This document shows, one piece after another, positions 54,294-63,225 of a DNA stretch of 64,000 nt. The position numbers and the translations under genes were made by a program. Below the pieces are notes generated by a model. The model had not been told where the DNA came from. It was given only the letters and a program-made list of their open reading frames with translations, and did no database searches. Numbering within the stretch: the stretch's first letter is position 1; each line of letters starts with the position of its first letter. Source of the stretch: Pseudobutyrivibrio sp. (GTDB taxonomy: Bacteria; Bacillota; Clostridia; Lachnospirales; Lachnospiraceae); NCBI GenBank assembly GCA_024693775.1, contig JAILKL010000075.1, positions 1 to 64,000 on the forward strand, read 5' to 3'.

Positions 54294-54911
54294 ATGGCTA
54301 AATACAATATTGGTGGGGTTATCTTTAATGATGAAGCCAGTGCTAAAAAAGCCGCAAAAGAGCTTAAAGTTGTGGAGTATATTTTGGGTCAATTAAAGAC
54401 TGCAGATGAGGATGATGTCCTCAAGGTCTATAACAAATTATTGGATCAAAATCTTTTTACAACTGAAGTCGGTATCAGCTTTTTAGAACAGCTTCGTACA
54501 AATCTTTTAAGTTCAGGTAAATTTTCTGCAGATCAAATACGTGACGTACAAAAATCTACCGAAGAAACCATTTCAAACGAACCTAAAGAAATTTTCAAAG
54601 AAGATATATCCGATATTAAAGAAGAGAAAAAAATAGCCGATAAAAAAATTGGTAAAAAAACTAAGTCTTCCAAAAAAGAGCCCGTTGATTCCCAGGTCAA
54701 AAGACTTAGAATTGCCAATCGTTTTTTAATTGTGGCTTGCATTGCATTGTTATTGTGTGTATTGGGGATGTTTTATGTGAGCACAACAATTAACAGTCCA
54801 ACTATCTTAAACTATGAGGAGAAAATAGTGGACAAATATTCTTCCTGGGAGCAGCAGTTAACTGAACGTGAAAAGGCTGTTTCCGAAAGAGAAAAGCAAT
54901 TGGAACAATAA
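54294..54911 (+). CDS. Unrecognised one-TM protein with coiled-coil ends
   Basis: This 205-residue protein starts MAKYNIGGVIFNDEASAKKA, has a helical part to about 90, a Lys/Glu-rich linker (about 95-135), one TM (about 144-166), and a charged C-terminal helix (TEREKAVSEREKQLEQ). I do not recognise the family. It precedes the two-component pair by 30 bases and could be cotranscribed with it. Possible roles are accessory sensor or scaffold; no enzyme motif is visible. Confidence 0.6.
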   Translation: MAKYNIGGVIFNDEASAKKAAKELKVVEYILGQLKTADEDDVLKVYNKLLDQNLFTTEVGISFLEQLRTNLLSSGKFSADQIRDVQKSTEETISNEPKEIFKEDISDIKEEKKIADKKIGKKTKSSKKEPVDSQVKRLRIANRFLIVACIALLLCVLGMFYVSTTINSPTILNYEEKIVDKYSSWEQQLTEREKAVSEREKQLEQ

Positions 54912-54941
54912 CAATATTATTTCAAGGATGGGGTAGATGTT

Positions 54942-55631
54942 ATGGCTAAAAACAAAATTCTTGTGGCTGACGATGAGAGCAGAATGAGAAAGTTAATTAA
55001 GGATTACTTAGTTAGAGAAGATTACGAGGTAGTTGAGGCAGAAAACGGCGAACAAGCGCTTGATATGTTCTATATGGATAGTGATATTTCACTAATCATT
55101 CTAGACGTTATGATGCCAAAGGTAGATGGATTCGCTGTATTAAAGGAAATCAGAGAGACTTCATCTATTCCAATTTTAATGCTCACAGCAAAGGGCGAAG
55201 AAAATGATGTCCTTAATGGATTTGAATTAGGTGCTGATGAGTACATCAACAAACCTTTCTCACCAAAGATTCTTATGGCTCGAGTTAATGCCGTACTACG
55301 CAGAAGCGTAGATGAAGCAATAGGCAAGAAGGTTGTCGAGGCCGGTGGTATCCAGCTTGATGTGGATGCTCACGTTGCTACAAACGACGGCACACCGGTT
55401 GAACTTTCAGTTAAAGAATTCGAACTTCTATATTATTTTATCAACAACGAGGGAATTGCATTATCTAGAGAGAAGATTCTTAATCATGTCTGGGATTATG
55501 ATTACTTCGGTGATGCAAGAACCATCGATACTCACGTTAAAAAGCTTCGTAGTAAACTAGATGATAAGGGCAATTATATTAAGACTATTTGGGGCATGGG
55601 GTATAAATTTGAAGTTGATGCGCAAGTCTAA
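54942..55631 (+). CDS. OmpR-family response regulator
   Basis: This 229-residue protein has a receiver domain (Asp10/Asp11, phospho-acceptor Asp55 in LIILDVMMPKVDG, Thr in LMLTAKG, Lys in NKPFSP) and a winged-helix effector with SREKILNHVWDYDYFGDART and THVKKLRSKL. It is paired with the histidine kinase whose start overlaps its end by 14 bases. Target genes are unknown. Confidence 0.94.
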   Translation: MAKNKILVADDESRMRKLIKDYLVREDYEVVEAENGEQALDMFYMDSDISLIILDVMMPKVDGFAVLKEIRETSSIPILMLTAKGEENDVLNGFELGADEYINKPFSPKILMARVNAVLRRSVDEAIGKKVVEAGGIQLDVDAHVATNDGTPVELSVKEFELLYYFINNEGIALSREKILNHVWDYDYFGDARTIDTHVKKLRSKLDDKGNYIKTIWGMGYKFEVDAQV

Positions 55632-57120
55632 TAAGATTAATCGCCAAATAGTAGGCTTAGTAGCAGTAGCAGTATTTATTGCATTATTCATCTGCTTTCT
55701 ACTAAACGCCTACTTTTTAGGCGATTTTTATTTGTCTAATAAAAAATCTGATATGAAGAAGCTTTTTGCGGAGCTCCAGACAAGATGTGAAGAAGATGCT
55801 CTGTATGGCGATGAGTATAATCTAGAACTATATAAAAATTTTGAAACAAAGGGCGTTGCTTGCTTGATTGCAAAATCAGATGGCTCACCTGTTTTCTCGA
55901 CAGATTCAGATCCCGAATCCTTGGTTGATCAATTGGATTACACCATGTTTACTCAGAATGAATCTGAATTCTCTTTAAAGCCAAACAAAAACTATAAGAT
56001 TTTTACACAGAAATATCCTGAGCTTGATGCTGATTATTTGATTTTAATCGGCTTTCTTTCTGATGGAAATGTGGTCTATTTAAGAAGCTCTGTAGATTTA
56101 ATTGAAAATACTGCCAGCAGTAGTAAGCTATTTTGCTTTTTAAGCTATATATTTGCAATTGTATTAGCTGTGTTAATTAGCCAAATATTAGTTGCTCGAT
56201 TTACTAGACCGCTGTTTGACATTATCGAAATTACGAAGCGTATTTCTAATTTTGATTTTGATGCTAAATACAAGCCACAGCCTATATATAATGAGCTAGA
56301 TGATTTGGGTGAGCATATAACAGAAATGTCCACCACCTTAAAGCGCGCTATTAATCAGCTACGATCTGCAAATGATCGTCTTCAAAAGGATTTGGAAATC
56401 AGAGAAGAGACAGAAAATATGCGTAAGGAATTTGTCTCAAATGTTTCCCACGAATTAAAAACTCCAATCGCCTTGATTCAAGGATATGCCGAAGGCTTAC
56501 AAGAAGGCATAATGGACGACGAAAACAGCAGACAGATTTATCTTGATGTAATATTAGATGAGGCAAACAAGATGAATCGTTTGGTTCGTGAAATGCTTAT
56601 CTTAAATCAGCTTGAGGCTGGACAGATGAACATGGATCTAGCTGATTTTAATGTGACAGAAATGATTGATAGTGTTGTAGAAAACAACAAACTTTATTTT
56701 ACAGCGCAAAATATCAGCTATCAATTCATTAACAAAGAAGATTGTATTGTAAAAGCGGATGAATTCTTGGTTGAACAGGTTGTTACAAACTTTATCAGTA
56801 ACGCTATTCATTATGTAATGAATGAGAACGTAATCACAGTTAGATATGAATTCGCGAAAAAGGGAAAAGTTCGAATAATTGTATTCAATTCCGGAAATAA
56901 CATCGCTAAAAAGGATATTAAACATATTTGGGAAAAATTCTACAAAGCTGATAAGGCTAGAAGTCGAGAATATGGCGGAAGTGGTATCGGTCTTTCAGTT
57001 GTTAAAGCAACTATGGATTTATTACACGAAAAATTCGGTGTGGAGAATTTGTCAAACGGAGTTGAGTTTTGGTTTGAGTTAACTTTGGCAAAAGACACAA
57101 AAAACAAACAAAATTCATAG
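55618..57120 (+). CDS. Sensor histidine kinase (HisKA/HATPase)
   Basis: The start is the ATG at 55618, giving 500 residues. TM1 is at about 12-34, an extracytoplasmic sensor of about 130 residues follows, then TM2 at about 165-187, HAMP, and the kinase core. The phospho-acceptor is His278 in FVSNVSHELKTPIALIQGYAE; the G-boxes include EYGGSGIGLSVV. It is the cognate kinase of the OmpR-type regulator. The external domain gives no recognisable ligand clue. Confidence 0.93.
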   Translation: MRKSNKINRQIVGLVAVAVFIALFICFLLNAYFLGDFYLSNKKSDMKKLFAELQTRCEEDALYGDEYNLELYKNFETKGVACLIAKSDGSPVFSTDSDPESLVDQLDYTMFTQNESEFSLKPNKNYKIFTQKYPELDADYLILIGFLSDGNVVYLRSSVDLIENTASSSKLFCFLSYIFAIVLAVLISQILVARFTRPLFDIIEITKRISNFDFDAKYKPQPIYNELDDLGEHITEMSTTLKRAINQLRSANDRLQKDLEIREETENMRKEFVSNVSHELKTPIALIQGYAEGLQEGIMDDENSRQIYLDVILDEANKMNRLVREMLILNQLEAGQMNMDLADFNVTEMIDSVVENNKLYFTAQNISYQFINKEDCIVKADEFLVEQVVTNFISNAIHYVMNENVITVRYEFAKKGKVRIIVFNSGNNIAKKDIKHIWEKFYKADKARSREYGGSGIGLSVVKATMDLLHEKFGVENLSNGVEFWFELTLAKDTKNKQNS

Positions 57121-57139
57121 AATTTTCTGAATTTATTTA

Positions 57140-57168
57140 TTGAAGATTGCCCATATTAATGCTAACAT
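57140..57168 (+). promoter_or_regulatory. Possible promoter of the lipoprotein gene
   Basis: TTGAAG at 57140-57145, 17 bases, extended -10 TGCTAACAT ending at 57168. Confidence 0.5.
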
Positions 57169-57203
57169 ACTATCAATGATTGGTTTATTTATGAGGAGTC
57201 TAC

Positions 57204-57983
57204 ATGAAAATTAAAAGAACGATGCTTTTAATTTCAATAGTTAGTTTTTCTCTACTTTCAACCGGTTGCGGCACACCTCTTTTTGTTATGACAGAAGATG
57301 AAGAGGCGGTCATTACTATGTACGCTGCTAGTATGGTCAGTAAATTCAACAAAAATCAGACCATAGGAGTCGCCAATGCACGTATTCGAGAAGGCGAACT
57401 TGACGAGGCTTATGGACTCGCACCTGATTCAGAAGAAGAATCAACGGAACCTGAAGTAACGGATGATGAAAATATCTCCGAAGAACCTCAGATTGATCCT
57501 GAAACTGGAGAAACAATTGCAGTTGAAGACGAGACTGGTGAAGAAACAGCAGAGGAAACTGAGTCTGCAGATGCAGGTTATTCCTTCACAGACGCTATCG
57601 GCATCGAAGGAATGGAATTTACATGCTCAGATTTTAACGTTTCAGATGAATTTAAACCATCTTCGGCCTTCGTATTAACGCAGGTTAGCGGTAAAAAATA
57701 TGTTGTTCTTAATATTAAGGGCACTAACACAAGTGATAGCAGCATAAATTTCAAGGATTTAGGTTCTAGAAAATTTTCACTATCTATTAATGGAGGCTCC
57801 GCTGAGCAAACGCAATATACTCCATTATCAAACGACTTATCTACATTTGACGGGACAATAAAAGCAGGTGATTCAAAATCATTTGTACTAGTATTTTTGT
57901 TTAGTAACTCTACTGTTGAAGATATATCCTCAATTCAGTTAAATGTTTCTGATGGGGATCAAACACGAGGGACTACCATATAA
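57204..57983 (+). CDS. Lipoprotein with DUF4352-like domain
   Basis: This 259-residue protein has a lipoprotein signal (lipobox LLSTGC, Cys22). Residues about 75-125 are a very acidic Glu/Thr-rich linker. The C-terminal half (YSFTDAIGIEGMEFTCSDF, YVVLNIKGTNTSDSSINF, FVLVFLFSNST) looks like the immunoglobulin-like DUF4352 fold of exported lipoproteins. It sits directly after a two-component pair and before cheV, so it may be a surface component; function is unknown. Confidence 0.65.
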   Translation: MKIKRTMLLISIVSFSLLSTGCGTPLFVMTEDEEAVITMYAASMVSKFNKNQTIGVANARIREGELDEAYGLAPDSEEESTEPEVTDDENISEEPQIDPETGETIAVEDETGEETAEETESADAGYSFTDAIGIEGMEFTCSDFNVSDEFKPSSAFVLTQVSGKKYVVLNIKGTNTSDSSINFKDLGSRKFSLSINGGSAEQTQYTPLSNDLSTFDGTIKAGDSKSFVLVFLFSNSTVEDISSIQLNVSDGDQTRGTTI

Positions 57984-58015
57984 ATCAATATTGATTTAAA
58001 TGAGAGGAGATTTGC

Positions 58016-58939
58016 ATGGATACTAATATTTTATTGGAATCAGGTACTAATGAGCTGGAGGTTCTCGAGTTCAAGGTTGGCAATAATTTTTATGGAATTA
58101 ACGTTGCCAAGATAAGGGAAATTTTGTTATATCAGCAGGTTACTCCATTGCCAAACGCACATCCTTGTATCGAAGGAATTTTCATGCCACGTGATATTAT
58201 GATTTCTGTTATTTCGTTGCATAAATGCTTGGGTATCGAAGATAATTCTGATACTGACGGATTATTCATTATCACAAATTTCAATAGCCTAAATACAGCT
58301 TTCCATGTAGATGAGGTTCTTGGTATTCATCGTGTATCTTGGGAAGATATTATAAAGCCAGACGCAACAATTTCTTCTGATGAATCTGGTGTTTCAACTG
58401 GTGTTATCAAACTAGAGGATAGATTGGTTGTTATTCTTGATTTTGAGAAAATCGTTACAGATATCAATCCAGAAACTGGTCTTAAAGTATCTGAGATGGA
58501 TGATTACGAGACAAAGGATCGAAGCAAATCACCTATTATGCTTGCTGAGGATTCGCCACTTCTTTCAAAGCTTATTGTTGAGTGCTTAAAGAAGGCTGGC
58601 TATACAAATCTTATTGTAAATATGAATGGACAGGAAGCTTGGGATAAGCTAGTTCAGTTCCATAAGAATGGTACAGTTTTAAATGATGTTCATTTGATTA
58701 TTACAGATATTGAGATGCCATTGATGGATGGTCATCGCCTCACAAAGCTAGTTAAAGAAAATGATACATTAAAGAATATACCAGTAATTATTTTCTCATC
58801 TCTTATTAATGACGAGATTCGTAGAAAGGGCGAAAGCTTAGGCGCAGATGCCCAGCTTACAAAGCCTGAAATTGGTAAGCTAATCACTGTAGTTGATGAG
58901 TTAGTTGCTAAATATGAAAGCTCAAGAAAAGGTCAATAA
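58016..58939 (+). CDS. cheV: Chemotaxis coupling protein CheV
   Basis: This 307-residue protein has a CheW domain (about 10-165, beginning VLEFKVGNNFYGINVAKIRE) and a receiver domain (about 180-300) with Asp231 in LIITDIEMPLMDG and Lys in LTKPEIG. It links receptors to CheA and damps signalling when phosphorylated. No other chemotaxis gene is in the window. AGAGGAGA precedes the ATG. Confidence 0.95.
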   Translation: MDTNILLESGTNELEVLEFKVGNNFYGINVAKIREILLYQQVTPLPNAHPCIEGIFMPRDIMISVISLHKCLGIEDNSDTDGLFIITNFNSLNTAFHVDEVLGIHRVSWEDIIKPDATISSDESGVSTGVIKLEDRLVVILDFEKIVTDINPETGLKVSEMDDYETKDRSKSPIMLAEDSPLLSKLIVECLKKAGYTNLIVNMNGQEAWDKLVQFHKNGTVLNDVHLIITDIEMPLMDGHRLTKLVKENDTLKNIPVIIFSSLINDEIRRKGESLGADAQLTKPEIGKLITVVDELVAKYESSRKGQ

Positions 58940-58950
58940 TTAAAACTTTA

Positions 58951-58979
58951 AAAGGGGTGTGAAATTTTCACATCCCTTT
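58951..58979 (+). terminator. Hairpin after cheV
   Basis: aaaggggtgtgaa pairs with ttcacatccctttt-type sequence ending 58979 (one wobble). The following TATTAGG is a poor T-run. Confidence 0.5.
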
Positions 58980-59026
58980 ATTAGGTTATAGCGGGTTTTT
59001 ATCACATCCAAAGGGGAGGATGCCAT

Positions 59027-60889
59027 ATGTCTCAGTCAGAAGACTACTTAGATGGACTACTAAATTCAATAAATAAAGCTAAGACTGATGCAGTGCAGGG
59101 ACAGGAAAATGCCCAAAAGGTCCAGCAGGAAATTGTGGAGAGCAGAAAAAATATTGCTCCAGAAGAAGATTTCTTTACTGCAACTGGTATTACTAGCACG
59201 CCAAAGCGTCGTAAAAGCTCTCATCCATATCTCAGAAAGGTTCTTTCTGAGGATGACTTTTTGCGGGAATTTGAGGAAGAAATATCTGCCGAAGATACAG
59301 ATGCTTTCATAGAATCCTTTGAACAGGAAATTGATGAGGAAGAACGTATTTTCCAGGAAACTGGCGAATTACAAACAACAGACAGCACTGTTGATGCTCT
59401 TTTAGATAATATAAATGCGGTCGTAGATACTGCCACAAATGCCCTTGAAGAGGATGATACTCCTGAAGAAGAGCCTGAATCAAATGATGTGGATTTATCT
59501 GTTGAGGATCCTATAGAAGAAAATGATTCTGAAGCTTCTTTACAGGAGGATGACATAGATAACTCAGACAACATTGATGCAAAGGTTTCTGAGGACGGAG
59601 AGGTTAATACTCTATTAGACGAAGATTTATCTGCATTATTTGAAAATATGGATGAGCCTGAGGTTACTCCAATAGATGAGGATTCTGAAGATACTGGTGC
59701 TGAAGCTGAAGAAGCCGAGGAGGATGACTTTGGATTTTCTTTAGATGATGCAATAGATGAATCAGGGGAGGAAGAGCCTTTAGATGATTCTCTAAAGGAA
59801 TTCTTACCAGATGAAATGGATGCACTTGATGCTGCCGAATACGGCGAAGGTGAAGAGCCAGATTTATCTGGTGACGGAGATTTAGATTTAGAAAATCTGT
59901 TAGGTGATGACGAAGATTTATTAGATATACAGTCTCTATTAAATGGAGATGAAGAGGGAGCCGAAGCTGGCGATATAGATGAATCAGCTGAAGGTGGAGA
60001 CGAGGCCGAGGAAGAAGACGGCAAAGATAAAAAGAAAAAGAAGAAAAAAGATAAAAAGGAAAAGGGTGAGAAAAAACCAAATCCTATTATCAGTAAGCTT
60101 CTATTAATTCTATTTGGTCCACCTGATGAGGATGAGCTAGCTGAAATGGCTGCGGCAGAAGCAGCTAAAAATGCTCCACCTGCTGAGATTACCTATGACG
60201 AGGATGGCAATCCTATTGTCCCAGAGGGAGCCGAAGAAGGCGGTAAAAAGAAAAAGAAAAAAGAAAAGAAAGAAAAGCCACCTAAGGAAAAGAAGGAGAA
60301 AAAGGAGAAACCACCAAAGCCTCCTAAGCCTAAAAAAGAGAAAAAACCAAAGGAACCAGATAATTCTCCAAAAATTCCTATTTCCATTATTGCTACTTTT
60401 TTGGTATTATCTATATCAATAATTGGTGTAGTTGTTGTGGGAATGAATTACATGGGCATTCAGCGACATACGGCACAGGCCAGAGAGCTATTTGAGAATC
60501 ACGATTACATCTTAGCTTATGAAAAGCTAAATGGCTTAAATCTTACAAGCGAAGAAGATGTTTTAATGCGTAATCAGGCTCGTACTCTTGCCGACGTGCA
60601 ACAATGTCAAAATAAATATGATGCCTTTATTCAGTATGAATTATATGATGTAGCGTTAGACTCATTAATTATCGGTATTGGCCGTTACGAAGAATACAAA
60701 GAAGCAGCTATTGAATACGGTATTCAGGAGGAGTATGACGCATATGGAGATGCTTTTGTTTCTGAGCTAAACGAACAATTTGGTTTATCAAAGGAGGAAG
60801 CTTTAGCAATTTACAATCAATCAAATAGACACTACTACACTGTGGAACTAAGAAAAGTGCTTATAAAGTTAGGACTAGAGGAAAAATGA
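59027..60889 (+). CDS. Charge-block single-TM protein of unknown function
   Basis: This 620-residue protein starts MSQSEDYLDGLLNSI. Residues 1 to about 330 are overwhelmingly Asp/Glu with little order. Lys-rich blocks at about 333-352 and 404-445 (KKKKKKEKKEKPPKEKKEK) follow, with an ILFGPPDEDELAEMAAAEAA segment between. A single TM lies at about 452-476. The C-terminal 140 residues are helical and TPR-like (ARELFENHDYILAYEKLNGL) and would be outside if the acidic part is cytosolic. I do not recognise the family. Its TGA overlaps the hisH ATG. Confidence 0.65.
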   Translation: MSQSEDYLDGLLNSINKAKTDAVQGQENAQKVQQEIVESRKNIAPEEDFFTATGITSTPKRRKSSHPYLRKVLSEDDFLREFEEEISAEDTDAFIESFEQEIDEEERIFQETGELQTTDSTVDALLDNINAVVDTATNALEEDDTPEEEPESNDVDLSVEDPIEENDSEASLQEDDIDNSDNIDAKVSEDGEVNTLLDEDLSALFENMDEPEVTPIDEDSEDTGAEAEEAEEDDFGFSLDDAIDESGEEEPLDDSLKEFLPDEMDALDAAEYGEGEEPDLSGDGDLDLENLLGDDEDLLDIQSLLNGDEEGAEAGDIDESAEGGDEAEEEDGKDKKKKKKKDKKEKGEKKPNPIISKLLLILFGPPDEDELAEMAAAEAAKNAPPAEITYDEDGNPIVPEGAEEGGKKKKKKEKKEKPPKEKKEKKEKPPKPPKPKKEKKPKEPDNSPKIPISIIATFLVLSISIIGVVVVGMNYMGIQRHTAQARELFENHDYILAYEKLNGLNLTSEEDVLMRNQARTLADVQQCQNKYDAFIQYELYDVALDSLIIGIGRYEEYKEAAIEYGIQEEYDAYGDAFVSELNEQFGLSKEEALAIYNQSNRHYYTVELRKVLIKLGLEEK

Positions 60890-61491
60890 TAGCGATACTT
60901 GATTATGATGCAGGAAACATTAAGAGTGTAGAAAAAGCTTTTAAAATCCTTGGTGAGGATACTGTCCTCACCAGGGATTTTGCTGTAATTAAAAAGGCGG
61001 ACAGGGTGGTTTTGCCTGGGGTTGGTTCCTTTGCCGATGCCATGAATCACCTAAAAAAATATGAGCTAGACAAGGCAATCAAAGAATTTGTGGCAACTGG
61101 AAAGCCATTTCTTGGCATTTGCCTAGGATTGCAGCTTTTATTTGAAAGCAGTGAAGAATCCGAGGGGGTAGAAGGCCTTAATATTCTTCCTGGAAAGGTA
61201 ATACGTATTCCCGATAATGCTGGCTTAAAGGTACCACATATCGGATGGAATTCATTAGATTTTCCTAACAAGGGACGTCTATTCTCCGGAATTGATGAAG
61301 GGGCCTTTGTATATTTCGTCCATTCCTATTATTTGCAGGCTAAGGACCCATCCATTGTCACAGCCACCACGGAATATGGAGTAAACATCCATGCATCAGT
61401 AGAAAAGGATAATGTTTTTGCCTGCCAGTTCCATCCAGAAAAATCTTCATCAGTGGGACTAAAGATACTTGAAAACTTCGCAAAGATCTAA
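60886..61491 (+). CDS. hisH: Imidazole glycerol phosphate synthase, glutaminase subunit
   Basis: This 201-residue class I amidotransferase supplies ammonia to HisF for histidine synthesis. Signatures are LDYDAGNIKSVEKAF, the nucleophile Cys in FLGICLGLQLLFESS, and the His/Glu pair in FACQFHPEKSS. Its ATG overlaps the TGA of the upstream charge-block gene (ATGA). hisF follows 18 bases downstream; other his genes are not in the window. Confidence 0.95.
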   Translation: MIAILDYDAGNIKSVEKAFKILGEDTVLTRDFAVIKKADRVVLPGVGSFADAMNHLKKYELDKAIKEFVATGKPFLGICLGLQLLFESSEESEGVEGLNILPGKVIRIPDNAGLKVPHIGWNSLDFPNKGRLFSGIDEGAFVYFVHSYYLQAKDPSIVTATTEYGVNIHASVEKDNVFACQFHPEKSSSVGLKILENFAKI

Positions 61492-61509
61492 TATGTATTA
61501 GGAGAGAAT

Positions 61510-62271
61510 ATGTTTACTAAAAGAATTATTCCATGTCTAGATGTAAAGGATGGACGTGTTGTTAAGGGAGTAAATTTTGTTGATTTGCGTGATGCAGGAG
61601 ATCCTGTTGAAATAGCAGCAGCCTATGATAAGGCTGGAGCTGATGAGGTGGTTTTCTTAGATATCACTGCATCCTCAGACCATAGAAATACCGTTGTAGA
61701 TATGGTTAGACGCGTGGCTGAGCAGGTTTTTATTCCATTTACTGTTGGAGGCGGTATCAGAACGGTAGAGGATTTTAAAGCTCTGCTTCGAGAGGGCGCT
61801 GATAAAATCTCTGTAAACTCTGCAGCAATAGACAATCCTACATTAATCAGTGAAGCTGCTGATAAATTTGGTAGCCAATGTGTTGTAGTTGCTATTGATG
61901 CAAAAAAAAGAGCTGATGGCTCTGGATTTAATATCTATAAGCATGGCGGAAGACTAGATTGTGGTATTGATGCCGTTGAGTGGGCCCTTAAAGCTGAAAA
62001 ATTAGGTGCAGGCGAAATACTTCTAACCTCTATGGATCAGGATGGTACAAAGGCAGGCTTTGACTTGGAGCTTACTAGAGCAATTTCAGATGCTGTAAAT
62101 ATTCCTGTCATAGCATCCGGTGGAGCAGGAGAAAAAAAGCATTTCTTAGACGCACTCACAGTGGGCGGAGCAGATGCAGCTCTTGCAGCTTCGTTGTTCC
62201 ACTACAAAGAGCTTGAAATTAATGATTTAAAAAAATATCTTCGAGATGCAAAGGTTCCAGTTAGACTCTAA
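61510..62271 (+). CDS. hisF: Imidazole glycerol phosphate synthase, cyclase subunit
   Basis: This 253-residue TIM barrel cyclises PRFAR with HisH-derived ammonia to IGP and [24 protein letters not shown] contains the first catalytic Asp; [11 protein letters not shown] contains the second; [14 protein letters not shown] and [15 protein letters not shown] are phosphate loops. The AICAR by-product feeds purine synthesis, and the last genes of the window (purO and the AICAR formyltransferase start) use it. Confidence 0.96.
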   Translation: MFTKRIIPCLDVKDGRVVKGVNFVDLRDAGDPVEIAAAYDKAGADEVVFLDITASSDHRNTVVDMVRRVAEQVFIPFTVGGGIRTVEDFKALLREGADKISVNSAAIDNPTLISEAADKFGSQCVVVAIDAKKRADGSGFNIYKHGGRLDCGIDAVEWALKAEKLGAGEILLTSMDQDGTKAGFDLELTRAISDAVNIPVIASGGAGEKKHFLDALTVGGADAALAASLFHYKELEINDLKKYLRDAKVPVRL

Positions 62272-62282
62272 CTGGAACCTTT
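62250..62282 (+). terminator. Hairpin embedded in the hisF stop region
   Basis: A perfect 15-bp stem (62250-62264 with 62268-62282), 3-nt loop, covering the last codons and the TAA of hisF. Only AAC follows, not a T-run, so it may act as a terminator or as an mRNA end-stabiliser. Confidence 0.5.
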
Positions 62283-62379
62283 AACAATTTAAACACATAT
62301 AAAGAGTATTATACTAACAGGTATAACTATGTGGAGACATAATGCCATGGATGGTTAGTGTATCAAAGGAGTGATTAAT

Positions 62380-63153
62380 ATGTCTTTAACAATCAATTCA
62401 TTTGGGTATAATTCTATTTCATCGTTATTTGGAGGAACCTCTAGTTCTTCAAATAGCCTTGGTCTTGCTGGTTCCCTCACTGATTTATCTTTAATTAAAA
62501 GCGGTGCTTACGGAAAGCTCACTAGGGCTTATTATGACAAGATTGATTCAGGGGATTCTACTTCAAGCACGGATAAAAGCTCAAAGGCAAACACAGCTGC
62601 CACCTCAGCCTTAAGTGAAATTAAAAATGATTCTGCAGCCTTATCTAAAGCCACAGATGAGCTTTTGGCAAAGGATAAAAATTCTATTTGGAACAAGGTT
62701 GAAACAACAGATGAGAACGGCAATACCACAACTGATTACGACAAGGATAAAATTTATAAAGCCTTATCTAGTTTTGTTGATGCCTATAACGACTTGGTTG
62801 ATAGCGGGCAGGAAGCTGATAGCACTAATGTTTTAACCCAAGTGGCTGGAATGGTTACAGGAACAAGCTCAACCCTATCAACACTGGGAAAAGCAGGAAT
62901 TTACCTTACAAAGAATAATCATTTGGAAATTGATGAGGATTTTCTTAAAAATGATGCTGATATGACCACTGTAAAGGATTTATTTAATGGTACAGGAAGC
63001 TATGCCTATCAGATTGCCACAAAAGCGTCTATGATAAATAGCTATGCAAACAGCCAGCTTTCAGATATTACAGGATTAAAGTCATATAACAGTGGCGGAT
63101 CCTATTCTTTATCAACTGCAGATATGCTTTCAGCATTTAATACAACAACTTAA
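62380..63153 (+). CDS. Small FliD-C-terminal-like protein
   Basis: The ATG at 62380, 8 bases after AAAGGAG, gives 257 residues; an in-frame GTG three codons earlier is unlikely. It is Ser/Thr/Asn-rich with no signal peptide. The second half resembles the FliD C-terminal domain: LSSFVDAYNDLVDSG, LGKAGIYLTKNNHLEIDEDF, then NDADMTTVKDLFNGTGSYA. It may be a flagellar-type secreted filament or cap relative, though it is far shorter than FliD and no flagellar genes are adjacent. Function uncertain. Confidence 0.5.
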   Translation: MSLTINSFGYNSISSLFGGTSSSSNSLGLAGSLTDLSLIKSGAYGKLTRAYYDKIDSGDSTSSTDKSSKANTAATSALSEIKNDSAALSKATDELLAKDKNSIWNKVETTDENGNTTTDYDKDKIYKALSSFVDAYNDLVDSGQEADSTNVLTQVAGMVTGTSSTLSTLGKAGIYLTKNNHLEIDEDFLKNDADMTTVKDLFNGTGSYAYQIATKASMINSYANSQLSDITGLKSYNSGGSYSLSTADMLSAFNTTT

Positions 63154-63164
63154 TGATTTTTTTG

Positions 63165-63194
63165 TAGACAATACACCATGGGTTCATGTATAAT
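63165..63194 (+). promoter_or_regulatory. Promoter of the purO-AICAR formyltransferase genes
   Basis: TAGACA at 63165-63170, 18 bases, TATAAT at 63189-63194. Confidence 0.7.
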
Positions 63195-63225
63195 TTTGGC
63201 GGAAATTAAATTAAAGGAGGACCCC

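Noticed and set aside
59221-60024. A long minus-strand open frame rich in serine opposite the charge-block gene
   Set aside because: It is the mirror of repeated GAA/GAT codons on the plus strand. It has no ribosome site, and the low complexity is fully explained by the acidic coding sequence.
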